Assembly (NCBI RefSeq): GCF_038396675.1 | Contig: NC_088920.1 | Location: 69,515,001-69,579,000 of the forward strand | Length of the DNA: 64,000 nt | Reading direction: 5' to 3' | From: Hydra vulgaris | Lineage: Eukaryota > Cnidaria > Hydrozoa > Anthoathecata > Hydridae | In this document: positions 13,930 through 25,564 of the stretch, piece by piece | How the letters are laid out: every line of letters starts with the position of its first letter | How positions within the stretch are numbered: position 1 is the stretch's first letter | Made by a program: the position numbers and the translations under genes | Notes under the pieces: model-generated | The model's database searches: none | What the model saw: only the letters and a program-made list of their open reading frames with translations | What the model was told of the DNA's origin: nothing

Positions 13930-14770
13930 TGGAGTGGTCCCAGAGTACTTATCAACTTTCATTATAATTCAAAATCTTATAAAAAAGCTCTTATTAAACT
14001 AGATAACTATCGTGGAATTAGAATCATACTTATTTTGACAAAAAAATTCAAATATATTATCATGCAAGTATGCCTGTAAATATCAGATAGTTACTCTCAT
14101 CAATTTGTTTTCAGGACAATTACCTCAAATTTTAGGAAACTAACGCTATCAGTAGTTTGCGCACTGCAATGAATATACCGCTCGGGTATTGCTTATATAT
14201 CATAGCTTGGACATAAGTCAGATAGCTTCAGATTGCAAAGTTGGAACAACAGTAAGAGGCATAAACAGTGGCATTATTGCTAATGCTGACAATATAGTAC
14301 TTTAAAGTCTAACTCTTTTTAGAATACAAGAAATAGTTAATAAAATTTAATTATGATGGAAAAACCTCTGTATCAAACAATACACTTTAAAAAAGCCGAG
14401 TTAATTATCTCCGGTAGTAGGTCAGTAAAAAACAATTCAAATTAACGGTTCTTCCCTACATTTCAATAACAACCAAAAGCACCTTGGGTTGCTATGGGAT
14501 AATCAAGACCATACACAATATATAGCTACACTCTAAACAGCAAACGTAAACAAACGCATTATTCAAATTCAACCTAATTAGAGAGCTCTTATAAAATCTT
14601 AGATTCGTTTTTGTCAGCCATTTACTACAATGTACATGCTCAAATATCTGGCTGTATTGAATTTATCATGCAGCTTTGTAATTATAATATTACATTTTTT
14701 AATAATTTAGACGTTGACAGAATTTCAGGGTTAAGACTTCTCTTCAGCATATCAAAGTAAAGGTAACAAT
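13930..14770 (+). pseudogene. LINE reverse transcriptase relic
   Basis: Read in plus frames with stops and shifts, the sequence gives LDNYRGIRII followed by LTKKFKYIIMQVCL (about 14000-14080). Next comes HQFVFRT, where family members have a QFGFR-type block, then NADNIVL (about 14280), where the catalytic YADDIVL block is expected. HLGLLWD and later helical segments complete the order. This is the motif succession of a LINE reverse transcriptase, with the first catalytic aspartate changed to asparagine in this frame. A short basic frame just upstream (13645-13878) has no recognised family and may be unrelated. The copy is clearly dead. Confidence 0.65.
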
Positions 14771-14774
14771 TTAC

Positions 14775-15780
14775 ATTCCTTCTTTAAAATTGATGACATG
14801 TCTACCATTTTCATTCAAAACAAATATGTTTATCAAACTATTGAGATATGTTTATCCTGATTTTAGCACAAATATAAAAGATTAATAAAGATAACTACTT
14901 TATCAATGAAGTTCGGAGAATTTGCAACCGTCGGAGGCTTAACGTATAATATTTGATATAAGGTAAAAAAATCACCAGCAATCGTCCTATCGTTGGCGTA
15001 GAAAATAAAATAGTGGCAACTTTAAACTTATCATTTAAATTCTGGAATTCCAGAGAACAATGAATCCTATTTAAATACTTGATGGAAGAAGGCATGCTAA
15101 AAAAAATCTAAATTAGATTTCAGATTAATTCTATAAACTATTAGTTTTATACACTTTGTTTTGTTTTTTTTTATCTGTAAATAGGGTAATGAAAAGTTTA
15201 AATTAATAAAGTCATTGCAACGTAAAATTTTCGAGGCAAATCTTTAAAACCCAATAACTTATTAGTTATAATGTTTAGTTTTATAAATACTTGATACCTT
15301 TTTGCCTGAATGTTGCATTTAAACTTATCCAAATTTTACTAAGTTAAAATATAGTTATTTGATATTTAATAAAATTTAAACAATAAATAAAATTAAAAAC
15401 AATTTTGCATTGGAAATTTAGTTAATTTTTCAATGCAATATTGTTTATTATGAAATAAATTTTAATTTATTTTATAAAACTTATAAAGCTTTATTTGTTA
15501 TTATTTGCCACTTTCAAATCAAAAAAAAATCGAATCTAATTAAATGTATTCTTAAATAGATTTTACATTTCATGGAGTATTTACATATAGTACAAGTACT
15601 AATTTTAAGTAAATACCATAATAAGAAACCAAAAAAAACATCTATCAAGAGTATAAGACTTTCATATACCTAATTAAAATATATAATAATTGAGAGGTAG
15701 ATTATCATAGCATACAGTAATAGCATTATAAATAGTATATTAATATAGGCATCAGAAGCATTAATAGGCAATAAAAACTC
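14775..15780. other. AT-rich intronic sequence, no gene seen
   Basis: The short minus-strand frame at 14895-15095 may be a further trace of the preceding LINE but shows no motif. The remainder is low-complexity AT sequence. Confidence 0.4.
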
Positions 15781-15794
15781 CAGTTATTGGTAAT

Positions 15795-15965
15795 ATTAAA
15801 AAAAAATAATAATAATAACGACAAAAATAACAATTCTATTAAAAATAATAACAATAATAATAGTAGTAATATTAAAAACAGTAATAATAAAAATGATAAT
15901 AATAACAATAACAACAATAATAGTAATAACAATAATAAAAATAGCAACATTTATAATAGTGAGAG
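15795..15965. repeat. Imperfect (AAT/AAC)n trinucleotide repeat
   Basis: aataataataacaacaat-type words run for about 170 bases. The apparent poly-asparagine frame on the plus strand and poly-leucine frame on the minus strand are artefacts of this repeat. Confidence 0.9.
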
Positions 15966-16199
15966 TTTGAAATAGAATAATGATATAAAAATAGTATTAA
16001 TTTGAGAAACAGTTAAGAAAAAGCAAGTATTAGTAGGAACAAATCAGCATTGAAATCAAGAAAGTAGTAAAAAAGAATTTTAAAAAAGATAAAGTATTAG
16101 TAGTTATAAACCAGCATTGGAGCGAATAAAGTTAAGATGGGTAGTAGATAGTTAGCAGTAGAGTAGCATAGAAGTTAGGAAGAATATTATTTATTAAAT

Positions 16200-17560
16200 A
16201 GTTAAATTTTGTTTAACTGACTGTTTTTAAATTCGGAAAATGTATAGAGAGATTTTAACAGTGAGGCGAGACTATTCCATGTGCATATGCTATGGTATTT
16301 AATTGATTCATGTTCATAACAAATAGCTCTATGTTTCGATGTAGATAGTTTGAAGCCTTTAGCTGATCGAAATCGGTAACAAGTATTTTTTTTATAGGTA
16401 AAAAAAGCAGTAAATGGAGGAGGTAAGGTCTTGTGTTGCTATTTCCAAACAACCAGTTGGAGTATTGAATAAGGTCTTTTAAATTAAGTATCTTTGATAC
16501 CTAATAAAGGATATTAGGGTCAGAGTTAAAATGGTGAAAAGAGCTTATTTTTAGGGCTTTATTTTGGAGGTGAAATAATCTTTAAAATTTTAGAGAAAAG
16601 GTTTGTCCTCAAATTTGACCAGCATGATGAGACTCAACACAATATGATATAAGTTAAGGGGTGTTTCAAGATTAAAGTCGAATTTTGCCGAATTTTGGCC
16701 AACATACCGTTGAACCTGCTTAGTTTCAGTGTTAAACCTTGAAGATGGGAGGCAAAACTTAAATTGGAATCAATTTTAATACCAAGATACTTGATAAAAT
16801 TCACAAGATCTATTTTTCGACCACTTAATCTGAAATTCAAGTGTTTTTTATTTTTGTTTAACTTGATTTAAAGATAATTATTTCAGTTTTTTTGGAATTA
16901 AGTGACAATTTATTGAATAGAAGCCACTGGAGTAGATATGCGAATTCATGCTTAATAATTTTGTTTATTTTTGAAAGTGATTTGTTTATTAAAAGCAGAT
17001 TGGTGTCATTAGCAAAGTGGTTCGCAGTGAAAACTTTTGATAGGTATTAAGGTCATTAAAAACAAGAAGAAAAAGCAATGGTCCAAATACAGAGCCTTGC
17101 TGGACACCAACTGTTGATTTAATTAAATCAAATTCTATCCCATAAATAGAAACAAATTGTGCTATATCTTGAAGATAAGAAGAAGTCCATTGGAGTGTTG
17201 TGCCTCTGATACCGTAGTACCCCAACTTTCTCATTAGAATGGAAAGATAAACTGTATCAATCGCTTTATGGAGATAAAAAAAAACACCACATGCAAACAA
17301 TTTATGGTCGAAAGCTGTTCTAACTTTTTCAGTTATATCAATAAGTGCATAAGCTGTTGAACGATTGTTTCTAAACCCATACTAATTTTTATAAAGACAC
17401 TTGAATTTCTCCAGAAAGTTGCAGAATCTATTGTGCATAGCTTTCTCAAATAGTTTACTTAAATTTGGGAGAAGAGGGATTGGGCGATAATTAGAGTAAT
17501 CCAGTAGAGAACCTTTTTTATGTATTGGTGTCACTTTAGCTATCTTAAGGAGATCTGGGA
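16200..17560 (-). pseudogene. LINE (second family): reverse transcriptase part
   Basis: The minus-strand frame 16989-17300 contains KLGYYGIRGTTLQW and STVGVQQGSVFGPLLFLLVF, the QGSxxGPLLF block of LINE reverse transcriptases. The 16634-16840 frame contains FIKYLGIKIDSNLSFASHL and NGMLAKIR, the YLGxxID thumb block. Around 16200-16450 a shifted frame gives SIKYHSICTWNSLASLLK, matching the SIKHQCTNAWNNLPHSFK segment of the fragment at 479-1009, so they are one family. The 5' half of the element continues to 19150. Frameshifts and stops make it inactive. Confidence 0.85.
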
Positions 17561-17564
17561 AAAT

Positions 17565-19150
17565 TCCATTTCTAAATTAGTTATTCATCATTATGCATAG
17601 TGGCTTTGAGATTTTATTTGGAATAAGTTTAAGAATAAATTTAGGAAGGCTGTTTGCGCCCAGACTTTTTTTGTTTTAAAATTTCATTATGAGCTCAAAG
17701 CCAAAATCCTAATGAAAGTTCTTTTTTCTGGCCCAAAGAAAAAAGAACTTTCATTAGGATTTTAAAATTACATTTAGAGATAATTTTTTTTTTATATGAT
17801 TCTCTTGGATAGTAGCAAACATTAAATATTAGCAATGTTGTTTGGATCAGAGACGACTTTATCATTTATTTTAAGGTTGAAAGAGTTATTGTATATAGTA
17901 GGTCTGATGTTGATAATTTCTTTTATCCTTTTCCAAGTTCCCTTAATGCTGTTTAGGTTGTTGTTGGAAAAGGAAATATAATACACTTTTTGGATTGTTT
18001 AAGTAAGTTGCTTATTTTATTTCTATATAATCTCAATTTATCAAATAGTATTTTTCTTGTATTAATATTGTTTGATTTAACAAATTTTTTATAAATGACA
18101 TTTTTAGTTGAGACGGATTTAAGAATACCAGCGGTTATCCATGATGTAGATTTAAGTTTAACTTGTTTTTTTGTTAAAATTTTGTAGGGAGCATGTCTGT
18201 TTAGAACTTTTTTAAATGTATTTAAAAAACCCATCATTAATTTATTTATATCCTCGTTTTTTATTTGTACCTTCCAGTTCAAATTAGATATATCTTGTAT
18301 AAATGTGTCAGTATCAAAGTTTTTAAAGCATCTTCTAGAGATTTTTCTTTCTTTTTTTTGGGAGTAATACCAGGAATACAGAGAAACTGGACCGTGTGAT
18401 CTGAAATAGAAATTGTTGGATTGCCAGGGATTGTATTAGGAGAATAAAAGTTTATAAAAATATTATCAATGAGAGTTTTGGTTTTTGAAATTATACGTGT
18501 TGGAAGAATAATGTTTGGGAGAAGCGAGCATAATGTTTGGAGATAATTAGAAACAATAGGAGATTCTCTATAGATAATTAATTCCAAGTTGAAATCACTC
18601 ATTAATATAATGTTATTTTTTTCAAAACTTAATTTCGCAAGTAAAGGAGTTAAATGGTTTGTGATGAATTTTTTTGGATTTAAAGTTGGGTGACGATATA
18701 TGCAGCCAATTCGAGGCTGAATCGAGAAATTTCTCGAAATAGGTTGTAAGATCATCACGAGCTTTATAGTTAAGATTAGAGCTTAGATACAGAAGAGCCT
18801 CACCTTTTTTTGACTCAGTAGGGCAATGTTTAGTGTTAAACCCATTTATGCTAATATCAGTTATATTTGAGCAATATTGAGATGAAGGTATATATCAGTA
18901 TAATTTAAATAATTATTTAATTTAGCATTTAAAGAATTATTTAATTCAGCAACATCAAGATATTGACTATTAATAGTTGCATTATATTCCTTATTCAGAT
19001 CTCTATATAGTCTTTTTAGGCGAGCAGAAGATTCAAGAGATTTTAATAACTTTAGTGGAAGATTCTTGCATGAAAGTGTAAGCTTAAGTTCTTAATCGGA
19101 AAGGCTACTAAATGGTATATTTTTGGAAATACAGTCAGAGTAATATCATT
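17565..19150 (-). pseudogene. LINE (second family): endonuclease and linker part
   Basis: The minus-strand frame 18279-18758 contains RIGCIYRHPTLNPKKFI, then NNIILMSDFNLELI and finally ISDHTVQFLCI. These are the RP/RHP, GDFN-like and SDH blocks of an APE-type endonuclease. GDFN has become SDFN, and the final SDH catalytic pair is intact. Upstream (about 18760-19150) frames read NTKHCPTESKKGEALLYLSS and RLKRLYRDLNKEYNATI, the start of the endonuclease domain. The 17953-18282 frame is the basic linker before the reverse transcriptase (SWITAGILKSVSTKN). With the neighbouring reverse transcriptase part this gives a nearly complete second ORF, broken by stops. The pore exon of channel gene B lies about 160 bases beyond its 5' end. 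Confidence 0.85.
17703..17763. repeat. Perfect inverted duplication, 27-bp arms, 7-base loop
   Basis: aaaatcctaatgaaagttct and its continuation (17703-17729) recur as an exact reverse complement at 17737-17763. It interrupts the linker coding region of the LINE, so it formed after that copy inserted. Confidence 0.9.
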
Positions 19151-19308
19151 CTAAAGAGTCATGAGAGATAATGTTATATGTATGCTTATTGGTTAAATAC
19201 GCGACACAAACATTTATTCACATATGTCTTTAATTTTAAAGCACATGAATAATATATAAAGAGCATAAAAAGTTCTTGTAAAAGTAATAATGTTAATAAT
19301 ATTCCTAC

Positions 19309-19358
19309 CCAACAGTTGAAAAGGTAACAATTGACCACCATAAGCTTGTGCCGAATCC
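19309..19358 (-). CDS. GluR0-like channel gene B, exon 2: 50-base pore-helix exon
   Basis: On the minus strand an acceptor (agttcttcattcag) is followed by 50 bases that read GFGTSLWWSIVTFSTVG and end in two bases of a glycine codon at a GTAGGA donor. WW-S-x-V-T-x-(S/T)-TVG is the pore helix and first half of a potassium-type selectivity filter. The exon at 1922-2105 starts with the one base that completes the glycine and continues YGD, so motif and phase agree independently. Exon 1 ends in phase 0 and this exon begins in phase 0. Relatives usually have 10-20 residues between the first membrane helix and this block, so another short exon may be missing. The intron to exon 3 is 17.2 kb and is full of transposon relics. 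Confidence 0.85.
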
Positions 19359-19361
19359 CTG

Positions 19362-21175
19362 AATGAAGAACTTGCTAAAACCGTTGTTTTGTAAGGATTC
19401 CTAAAAATAATTGCTACTGGTAACAACTAGGGCAACTAAAATATGCAAATGCATTTTTGTATAAAATTGTTTATTACTTGAAAAAAAAAAAGTTTTGAGA
19501 CTTTATACGGCTACATAATGAACATTTCAGTGTAAATTGCATATATTTGCAAATTTAAAGCTTATCGAAAAATTTTTATCATAAAACAATATTCTTGAGA
19601 GCTATTTTTTAATATTTTGGACATTATAAACAAATTTAGTAAAGCGGTATAAATTATATTTAACCAATAATAATCTTTATGAATTTAGATTTGTATGGCT
19701 TTTAATATTTTTAGTTTTGATATAATGTTATAACGAAAAGTTAGGTTTTTGTTTTATTGTAAATGTTCCGATAATGAATCAAGTGGTAGTTCTACTAAGT
19801 TGGGCTAAATTTCAACAACCTACTTAGCTTACTTACGTAACAACGATTTTGAACTACCGACTTGAGAGTCGGACCAATCGCTACTATACTATTTACTCAA
19901 AGTATTTTTTTTTGAGTCTCTTCAGCAAAAAACTAAGCTCAACTAAAACTTTTATTTGAATTACATATAATAATTACATATAAATTGAAGAACATATAAC
20001 AAAAACAACTTTGTATACTTCAATAAAAAACTTTGAAAGCTGGGTTATAACCTTTGCGTCAAATATACTTTAACATATTTAAATATTTTCCTAAATTAGC
20101 AAAATTAAAGTTTGCTAAAAGAAACCTCACGGTAAAATTATTATTAAAAAATATATATAACTAAAAGAACTTGACAAAAGATAATCATCTGTATCTATAG
20201 AATCTAGGCGTTCTATAGAAATCTATAAAAATTAGGCGTTCCGAAGCAATTATTGTCTTAATAGTCAAAATAAAAAAACATAATATATTCAGAAGTCGAG
20301 AAAAATAAACTTTTGTAAAAACAGTGAAGATACGAGTTTGGCTTTATGAGATTTTAGATAAAGCATGCTATATGTGGTATTTAAATAATCAGCACTAAAT
20401 TTTTCTAAGTCTGAAAGCATTTTCAAATTCAAAACTTTGTATTTTGCAAAATGACTTGATTGTAACATATTTAGAGCACCGTTGGGTGGTTAGGTCGAAG
20501 GAAATAAAAAAACGATTTATCGTTAAAAAAATTATCAGTTGTTTTTTAATTTTTTTTGTTCATTTTTTTTTTTTTTTTGTAATTTATTTTCCAGAATAAT
20601 TTGAACAAAGTAAATTTACAGTGAACTTGTTACTGGTAGGACTTCCAGAAGATCACATGATCTAATCATGAAGCCCTTTATAATCTAAATAAAAAAAATT
20701 CGTACGTTGAAAAATTACATATGCGTTATAATACTCTTCAGATCTTATGCAAATTTTAACATAATACTTTATAATATAGGTATATAACATTCTCAATATT
20801 GAAAAATATTATAATATAAAGTATTCAATATATGTTGTATAAATTATATTATTTATACAGTAAACAAAAATAATGTATTAAACCATATTAACTTGAAATA
20901 TTAAAAATAGATGAATATATTTTGTGTTGAAAATATTATTTCTTTTAATTTCTTTTTAAAGGAAGAAAAATACTACTTAAAAGAAAAATCAAAGTTAGGT
21001 AATACTATTTTATTCCAGAGAGATGGACCACGATAAGAAATATAAAACTGGTCTTCAGTTCATTGAACATAGAGCTTTACTTATTTTTCAGTCAAAGAAA
21101 ATAAAATTAAGCATAGAAATATTTTATAACAAAATATAATAAACGTTATTAACATCATTAAAATTAAATAGATTT
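19362..21175. other. AT-rich intronic sequence; hairpin and tRNA-like patch
   Basis: No protein gene is recognised. A hairpin with arms of about 16 bases (aatactttataatata / tattataatataaagtatt) lies at 20763-20825. A short duplication of taggcgttc words lies near 20205-20240. The tRNA-like patch at 19795-19915 is listed separately. Confidence 0.5.
19795..19915 (-). repeat. tRNA-derived SINE-like fragment
   Basis: On the minus strand tagtatagtagcgattggtc looks like an A-box with D-loop. CCGAC-TCTCAA-GTCGG forms an anticodon-like stem-loop, and gtagttcaaaatc follows at B-box distance. The stem pairs exactly but the loop is six rather than seven bases, and no acceptor stem is found. A tRNA-derived repeat is more likely than a functional tRNA gene. 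Confidence 0.5.
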
Positions 21176-21177
21176 TC

Positions 21178-21245
21178 AACAACTACAACGGCAACAACAA
21201 CAACTACAACAACAACAACAACAAACAACAAGATTTTCAACAACT

Positions 21246-21276
<31 letters not shown>

Positions 21277-21278
21277 CT

Positions 21279-21310
<32 letters not shown>

Positions 21311-21330
21311 AACAACAACGACAATAAAGC
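21178..21330. repeat. (CAA)n microsatellite with internal duplication
   Basis: About 150 bases of caacaacaa with scattered CTA and CGG interruptions. The segment agattttcaacaactacaac occurs twice, at about 21170 and 21231. The poly-valine minus-strand frame is an artefact. Confidence 0.9.
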
Positions 21331-21373
21331 AAATAGCATTAAAAAATATAGCAACAATACAATATATTGGTAG

Positions 21374-21445
21374 TAAATGCATTGATGATAAAATTACCAT
21401 TATATTGGTAACAATATAATGGTAATTTTATTATCAATGCATTTA
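21374..21445. repeat. Near-perfect inverted duplication, ~33-bp arms, 4-base loop
   Basis: taaatgcattgatgataaaa and following bases are mirrored as an almost exact reverse complement ending at 21445, with one mismatch (gatgat versus gataat). It stands beside the (CAA)n tract. Confidence 0.85.
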
Positions 21446-21449
21446 ATTA

Positions 21450-22105
21450 AAAAAAGATATTTTAAGTAAAAGTCTTGTGTTTCTTTTTATTTGAAAACGT
21501 TTCTTTGTATTTCTATTTTTAATTGTTTGAACATTATAAATATACGAAAAGTCGTAAACTTTTTTTTGTTACTTTTTATATTTACTATTCTGTTTAAAGT
21601 CCTTAAACTGTTTGTATGAGTAAAAATCTTATGTATAAATAAAAATATTCATTGAAGATATTCAATGTTTATATCATTATCTGAGATGCCTATAGTTCAA
21701 CTTTACCCATTTTAACTTTAATCATTATTAAAATTAATATAGTATTTAGGAGGTTCATAATTTGGAGTTGTTTTACTATTTTCTTTTAAAACGTTTATGT
21801 GTTTATATTTTCCTATACCTTTAGGAAGTTAAAGGAGTATTAAATTATCTTTTTTTTTTTTTTTTTATGTATGTTTTAATTTCAGTTAATTCAAATAGGA
21901 AATATTTAAAATCAGTCAAAACATTTATAAATGTAAAACTAGGAAAGATTAAAACGAGATTAGGGAGTTTATTTATAATTCAAAGGCGGAGATAAAAATT
22001 CGGAATTTTTTTTTCTTCAATGTCAAAGATGAAAAAGGACGTAATTTGAAGAGTTAGAAGTGACCAAAAATCCATAATTGGCCTTTACACACATTTAAGA
22101 GCCAA
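21450..22105. other. AT-rich intronic sequence, no gene seen
   Basis: A poly-T run lies at 21850-21867. No coding or structural signal is recognised. Confidence 0.4.
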
Positions 22106-22109
22106 ACAT

Positions 22110-22640
22110 GATTTAATTTTTTAAAAAAGAGATGCTAGTAATATTCTTCATGAATTTGGCTGAAAATCTGATACTCATCCAAATAGCTAAGTATTTTATT
22201 ATACTTAATCATCCCATCACTAAATATTTTAAAATCACTTCAAAAGACACTCCTGTAGCAATCTTAGCTAAAATGACAGATCTAGATGTGCTTCCATTTA
22301 GAATTTTTTTAAGATCCAATAATCATTAAAAGCAACTGAAAACCATAAATTTAAATGATGAACTTCAAAAACCAGTTACTACAATAGAAAAAAGTTAATA
22401 TTATTAGAAAAACTTCTCAACAGTTAGTAATGAAAGAAATATTAAAACATAAATTAATGGAAAAGTTTTAGTATTACTTTTGATGAGTGGAAATCTTCAA
22501 GGAACCGGCAATACAAAAGTGTGAACCTTTAATCCAGTCAAAATTTTGAAATTTGTACTACTCCAAATTGATCAAAGATAAAAAATTAGACAAAATGGAA
22601 TCGATTTCTCAGGCGAGATGGCGAATAGAGCAAGATGGCT
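22110..22640 (+). pseudogene. hAT-type transposase relic
   Basis: Plus-strand frames contain ILAKMTDLDVLPFRIFLRSN (22132-22329 frame). About 130 bases later comes SITFDEWKSSRNRQYKSVNL at about 22470-22530. Family knowledge: in one group of animal hAT transposases (A)xxDxLPFxxF is followed by a FDEW(T/S)SxRNRRYxxVNLH block that includes a catalytic aspartate. The two blocks are in different frames and the rest is riddled with stops, so only a fragment of a dead copy remains. Its termini were not found. Confidence 0.7.
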
Positions 22641-22644
22641 TTTC

Positions 22645-23450
22645 ATATAACAGCTCAACAAAAAAATCTAATAATTGGGTAAAAAAAACTGTAAATACAT
22701 TTCGTATTTTAAAACCCCAATTTGTAATTTAAATCAATTTATTTTTAAATATTATTAACACAACTTTTTACGCAAAAGATTACATTTTTGTGCTTAAAAA
22801 AAATACCTTGGTTATTCTTGTTATTTATGCCATCCTTCGAGTGAAACTTATTAAGGAATATATTTTTACGGCGCGTGTTTATTTTGTATTACTTTAGTTA
22901 GAGTAGTTGTTAGTTTTTTTATAATTTTATAAAATTGAAGGCAGAAATTGCATAATAGTCATCCTGCCCCGGTCACGTGACCAGATTACAAATTTATGAC
23001 ATTTTGTTTTAATTTTTATTAGAAACTTTTTTACGTGCAAACTAAAAATTTATGCTTACAATTGATCATTATAATAACATAAAAATACTGAAAAAGTATT
23101 ATTACTTCATGACTGATAGTTTCGCAATCACTGAAGGCTTTCAAAACATTCGCCATCTTGCCCGTCTTCCCCTAAATCAAGATTTTGCTAAAGAATATTG
23201 GTTAATCTCAGATTCTAAAACTTGACGGAACAGCCTATTAGCAGTGCTTTAAAATTCTTTTATAACTTAAAATTATGCATTAAAAAATCATTGACTTGAA
23301 ACTAAGTACAAATTTTACAGATACCAAGTTTGAAACAGTAACTCAGCTCTTTTGCCGGTAAACATAGCAGTTGAGTCACTTTTTTAGCAGTTAAGTCTCT
23401 TTGTTGAAAGAAAGCTTGTTTATTTGTCTGCAAATATAATAATTAAACAA
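22645..23450. other. AT-rich intronic sequence, no gene seen
   Basis: A CACGTGAC word occurs at 22974-22981, similar to words in the duplicated block at 25.6-26.0 kb. Otherwise unremarkable. Confidence 0.4.
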
Positions 23451-23454
23451 ATAA

Positions 23455-23632
23455 GCGGCAGTGGTGCAGTAGTTACAGCACTTGCTTTAGAAGCAAGAGA
23501 TCCTGGATTTGAAGCAAGCTGTGTACTTTTCCGCACTATTGGTAAAGAAGGAGGCGTGAACATCTATTTAAATGCACTACCGTGGTTCTGTGACAAGACC
23601 GTTAGGTCTTCTTGGGGCACCTAAAAGAAAAA
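23455..23632 (+). repeat. tRNA-derived SINE, most complete copy
   Basis: The left part resembles a tRNA: gcagtggtgcagtagttac (A-box region), an anticodon-like arm tgctttagaagca, and gatcctggatttgaagc (decayed B-box). The body contains aaggaggcgtgaac, and the right part reads gtgacaagaccgttagg followed by cttggggcacctaaa and an A-rich tail. The body and right end recur at 23814, 48007 and 48453 in this window, which supports a dispersed RNA polymerase III-type SINE family. The open frame across it is not a gene. Confidence 0.8.
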
Positions 23633-23813
23633 CTTATGTTTGAAATTAAGTCATCACTGGTCAAAGAAAAAATTTACAATTGCAAGAAAAACGAAACACG
23701 CCAATTTAATTTCTCATCTGTATAAAGCTTAGAAGATGGTATTAGAAAATAAAACTTTAAAATATCACATTTCCACGCGTATTTAAAGCAAGCATTTTCA
23801 ATTAAATGCTCAT

Positions 23814-23862
23814 CCGCGGTGCTTTGTGATAAGACCATAAGGATTTCTTGGAGCACCTAAAT
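23814..23862 (+). repeat. SINE 3' end fragment
   Basis: Matches the right end of the SINE at 23455: cggtgctttgtgataagacc, then ttcttggagcacctaaat and an A-rich tail. 5'-truncated, as is common for retroposed copies. Confidence 0.75.
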
Positions 23863-24059
23863 ATAATTAAAAAAAAAAATTCATTGTTGGACATATATAT
23901 AAATCAAAAAAAGCGTTGGATTCTATGTACTACTGCTGAGATAAGACATGTATAAGAAAAAATCTGCGCGTGTTCTGATGTGGTGTTTGACGAAACCGTG
24001 CATCATTTTAAATAGCTGATTGTTTTAAAATGTCATTGTAATAGTGTTATTAAAAATTT

Positions 24060-25036
24060 TTTGTTGAAAATCCTGGTGCGTCAAACAAAACAATTTCTAA
24101 AGAGTTGCAGATTGCTTTGAGAACAGTGCAGAGCGTTGTGAAACAATTTACGGACACTGGTACAATCAAAAGAAAATCAGGAACTGGAAGAAAAGAATGT
24201 TTCGTTGACGAGATCTTGATAAAAAAGTGGACATGCCTTGAACAGAAAATCGGAGATTTCTGATTGAACTTTAGTGAATAAATTTAAGACAAGTGCTTCC
24301 ACTAAACAAAGAGTGAAGAGAAATAATGGCTATAAATCTTATAAAAAGAAAAAAGTTTTTTGTCCAGAAGAAAAGCAAGCAAATGCTGCAATTCGTTATT
24401 CAAAGCTGCGCAATAAAAAATTATCTGCCAAAAATCTTGTTTGATGATTGACGATAAAACTTATTTTGCTGTATATTTCTGATCTCTTCCATGACATCAA
24501 TATTATTCAGCAATTAATCGCAAGAAACTGAATTCCAATTACAAAGGCATTGGAATGCAAAAATTTGTTAAAATAGTCTTAGTTTGGCAAGCATTTGGTG
24601 AATGTGGTGAAAGAAGCTTTTGTCTTGTGACCACGGGAACAATTAACACCAAATATACATAAAAGAATGCCTCAAAAAACGTCTTTTGCCGTTTTTAAGA
24701 ACACGCGCGGGTAAATCATTATTTTAGCCCAATTTAGCATCATGTCACTACTCTGGGACATCTTTAAACTGGCTTAGAGAACATAAATTAAATTTTGCTA
24801 AAAAACACTGCAATCCACCAAATTGTCTCGAACTACGTCCTATCGAGAGATATTGGGCTTTTGTCAAAAGAAAACTAAGGTTCAATGTAAAAGAAGTCAA
24901 AAACATTATAGACTTCAAAAATAAATAGATTACAGCTTCCAAGAAAGTCCAGCCGAAGACTGTGCAAAAGCTGATCTCGAGTGTAAAACGCAAAGTGTGT
25001 GCGTTCTCATGTACAAAACTTCGCAAGCTTTCTTAA
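24060..25036 (+). pseudogene. maT/mariner-type transposase relic (Tc1-mariner superfamily)
   Basis: Plus-strand frames in order read ISKELQIALRTVQSVVKQF then GTIKRKSGTGRK (helix-turn-helix DNA-binding domain). IDDKTYFAVYF follows (first catalytic aspartate block), then VLVWQAFGECGERSFCLVTT, then GTINTKYT. The end reads NPPNCLELRPIERYWAFVKR-like sequence and VKRKVCAFSCTKLRKLS at about 24820-25030. WQAxxxCG and NPPNCxELRPIExxWAxVKR are characteristic of maT-like transposases. Many stops and shifts are present. The minus-strand frame at 24748-25026 is only its shadow. The second mariner relic (37.2-38.1 kb) belongs to a related but different subgroup. Confidence 0.85.
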
Positions 25037-25039
25037 GTG

Positions 25040-25560
25040 AAATTTAAGAATATTAATATATGTACTCTCAAAACATATATAACATTCAATATTGAAATAC
25101 AATGGTTAAAAAAATATCCTTTAAAATGTCCGCGAAGATTTTTTCTAATACATGTCTTAGAATCTCAGGAAATCCCTCACTTTGAGATTACTTTGAGATG
25201 AATTGGAAACTAAAGAATAAGTAAAGTTTGAAAAATCAATGGAAAAAGATGTAACTTTGTAACTGTCAATAAAAAGATGCAAACTTTGTAACTGTCAATA
25301 AACAACCAGAAAACGTTGGAAATATTAAAAAGGGTCTATAAAAGGAAATGAGGCTTATTAAAGATAACTCAGATCCAGAATACTCCACATTAAAATATAT
25401 TTATTTTAATGAAAAATGTTCGGCAAAAAATTACAGTAATCAGAGACTACAGTCAGTTTTCAAACTTGAAGACAAATCTAATTCTTTTATTAATTCTTTC
25501 GCACCTAAATTTAATATTTGTTAACAGTAAAAATAAACATATTATACTGAAAATGGTATA
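25040..25560. other. AT-rich intronic sequence, no gene seen
   Basis: Contains a small direct repeat (gtaactttgtaactgtcaataaa-like words at about 25250 and 25276). No gene is recognised. Confidence 0.4.
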
Positions 25561-25564
25561 TTAG

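Noticed and set aside
23424-23624. 66-residue plus-strand protein
   Set aside because: It lies across a tRNA-derived SINE.
24748-25026. 92-residue minus-strand protein
   Set aside because: Shadow of the plus-strand mariner transposase, whose motifs read clearly on the other strand.
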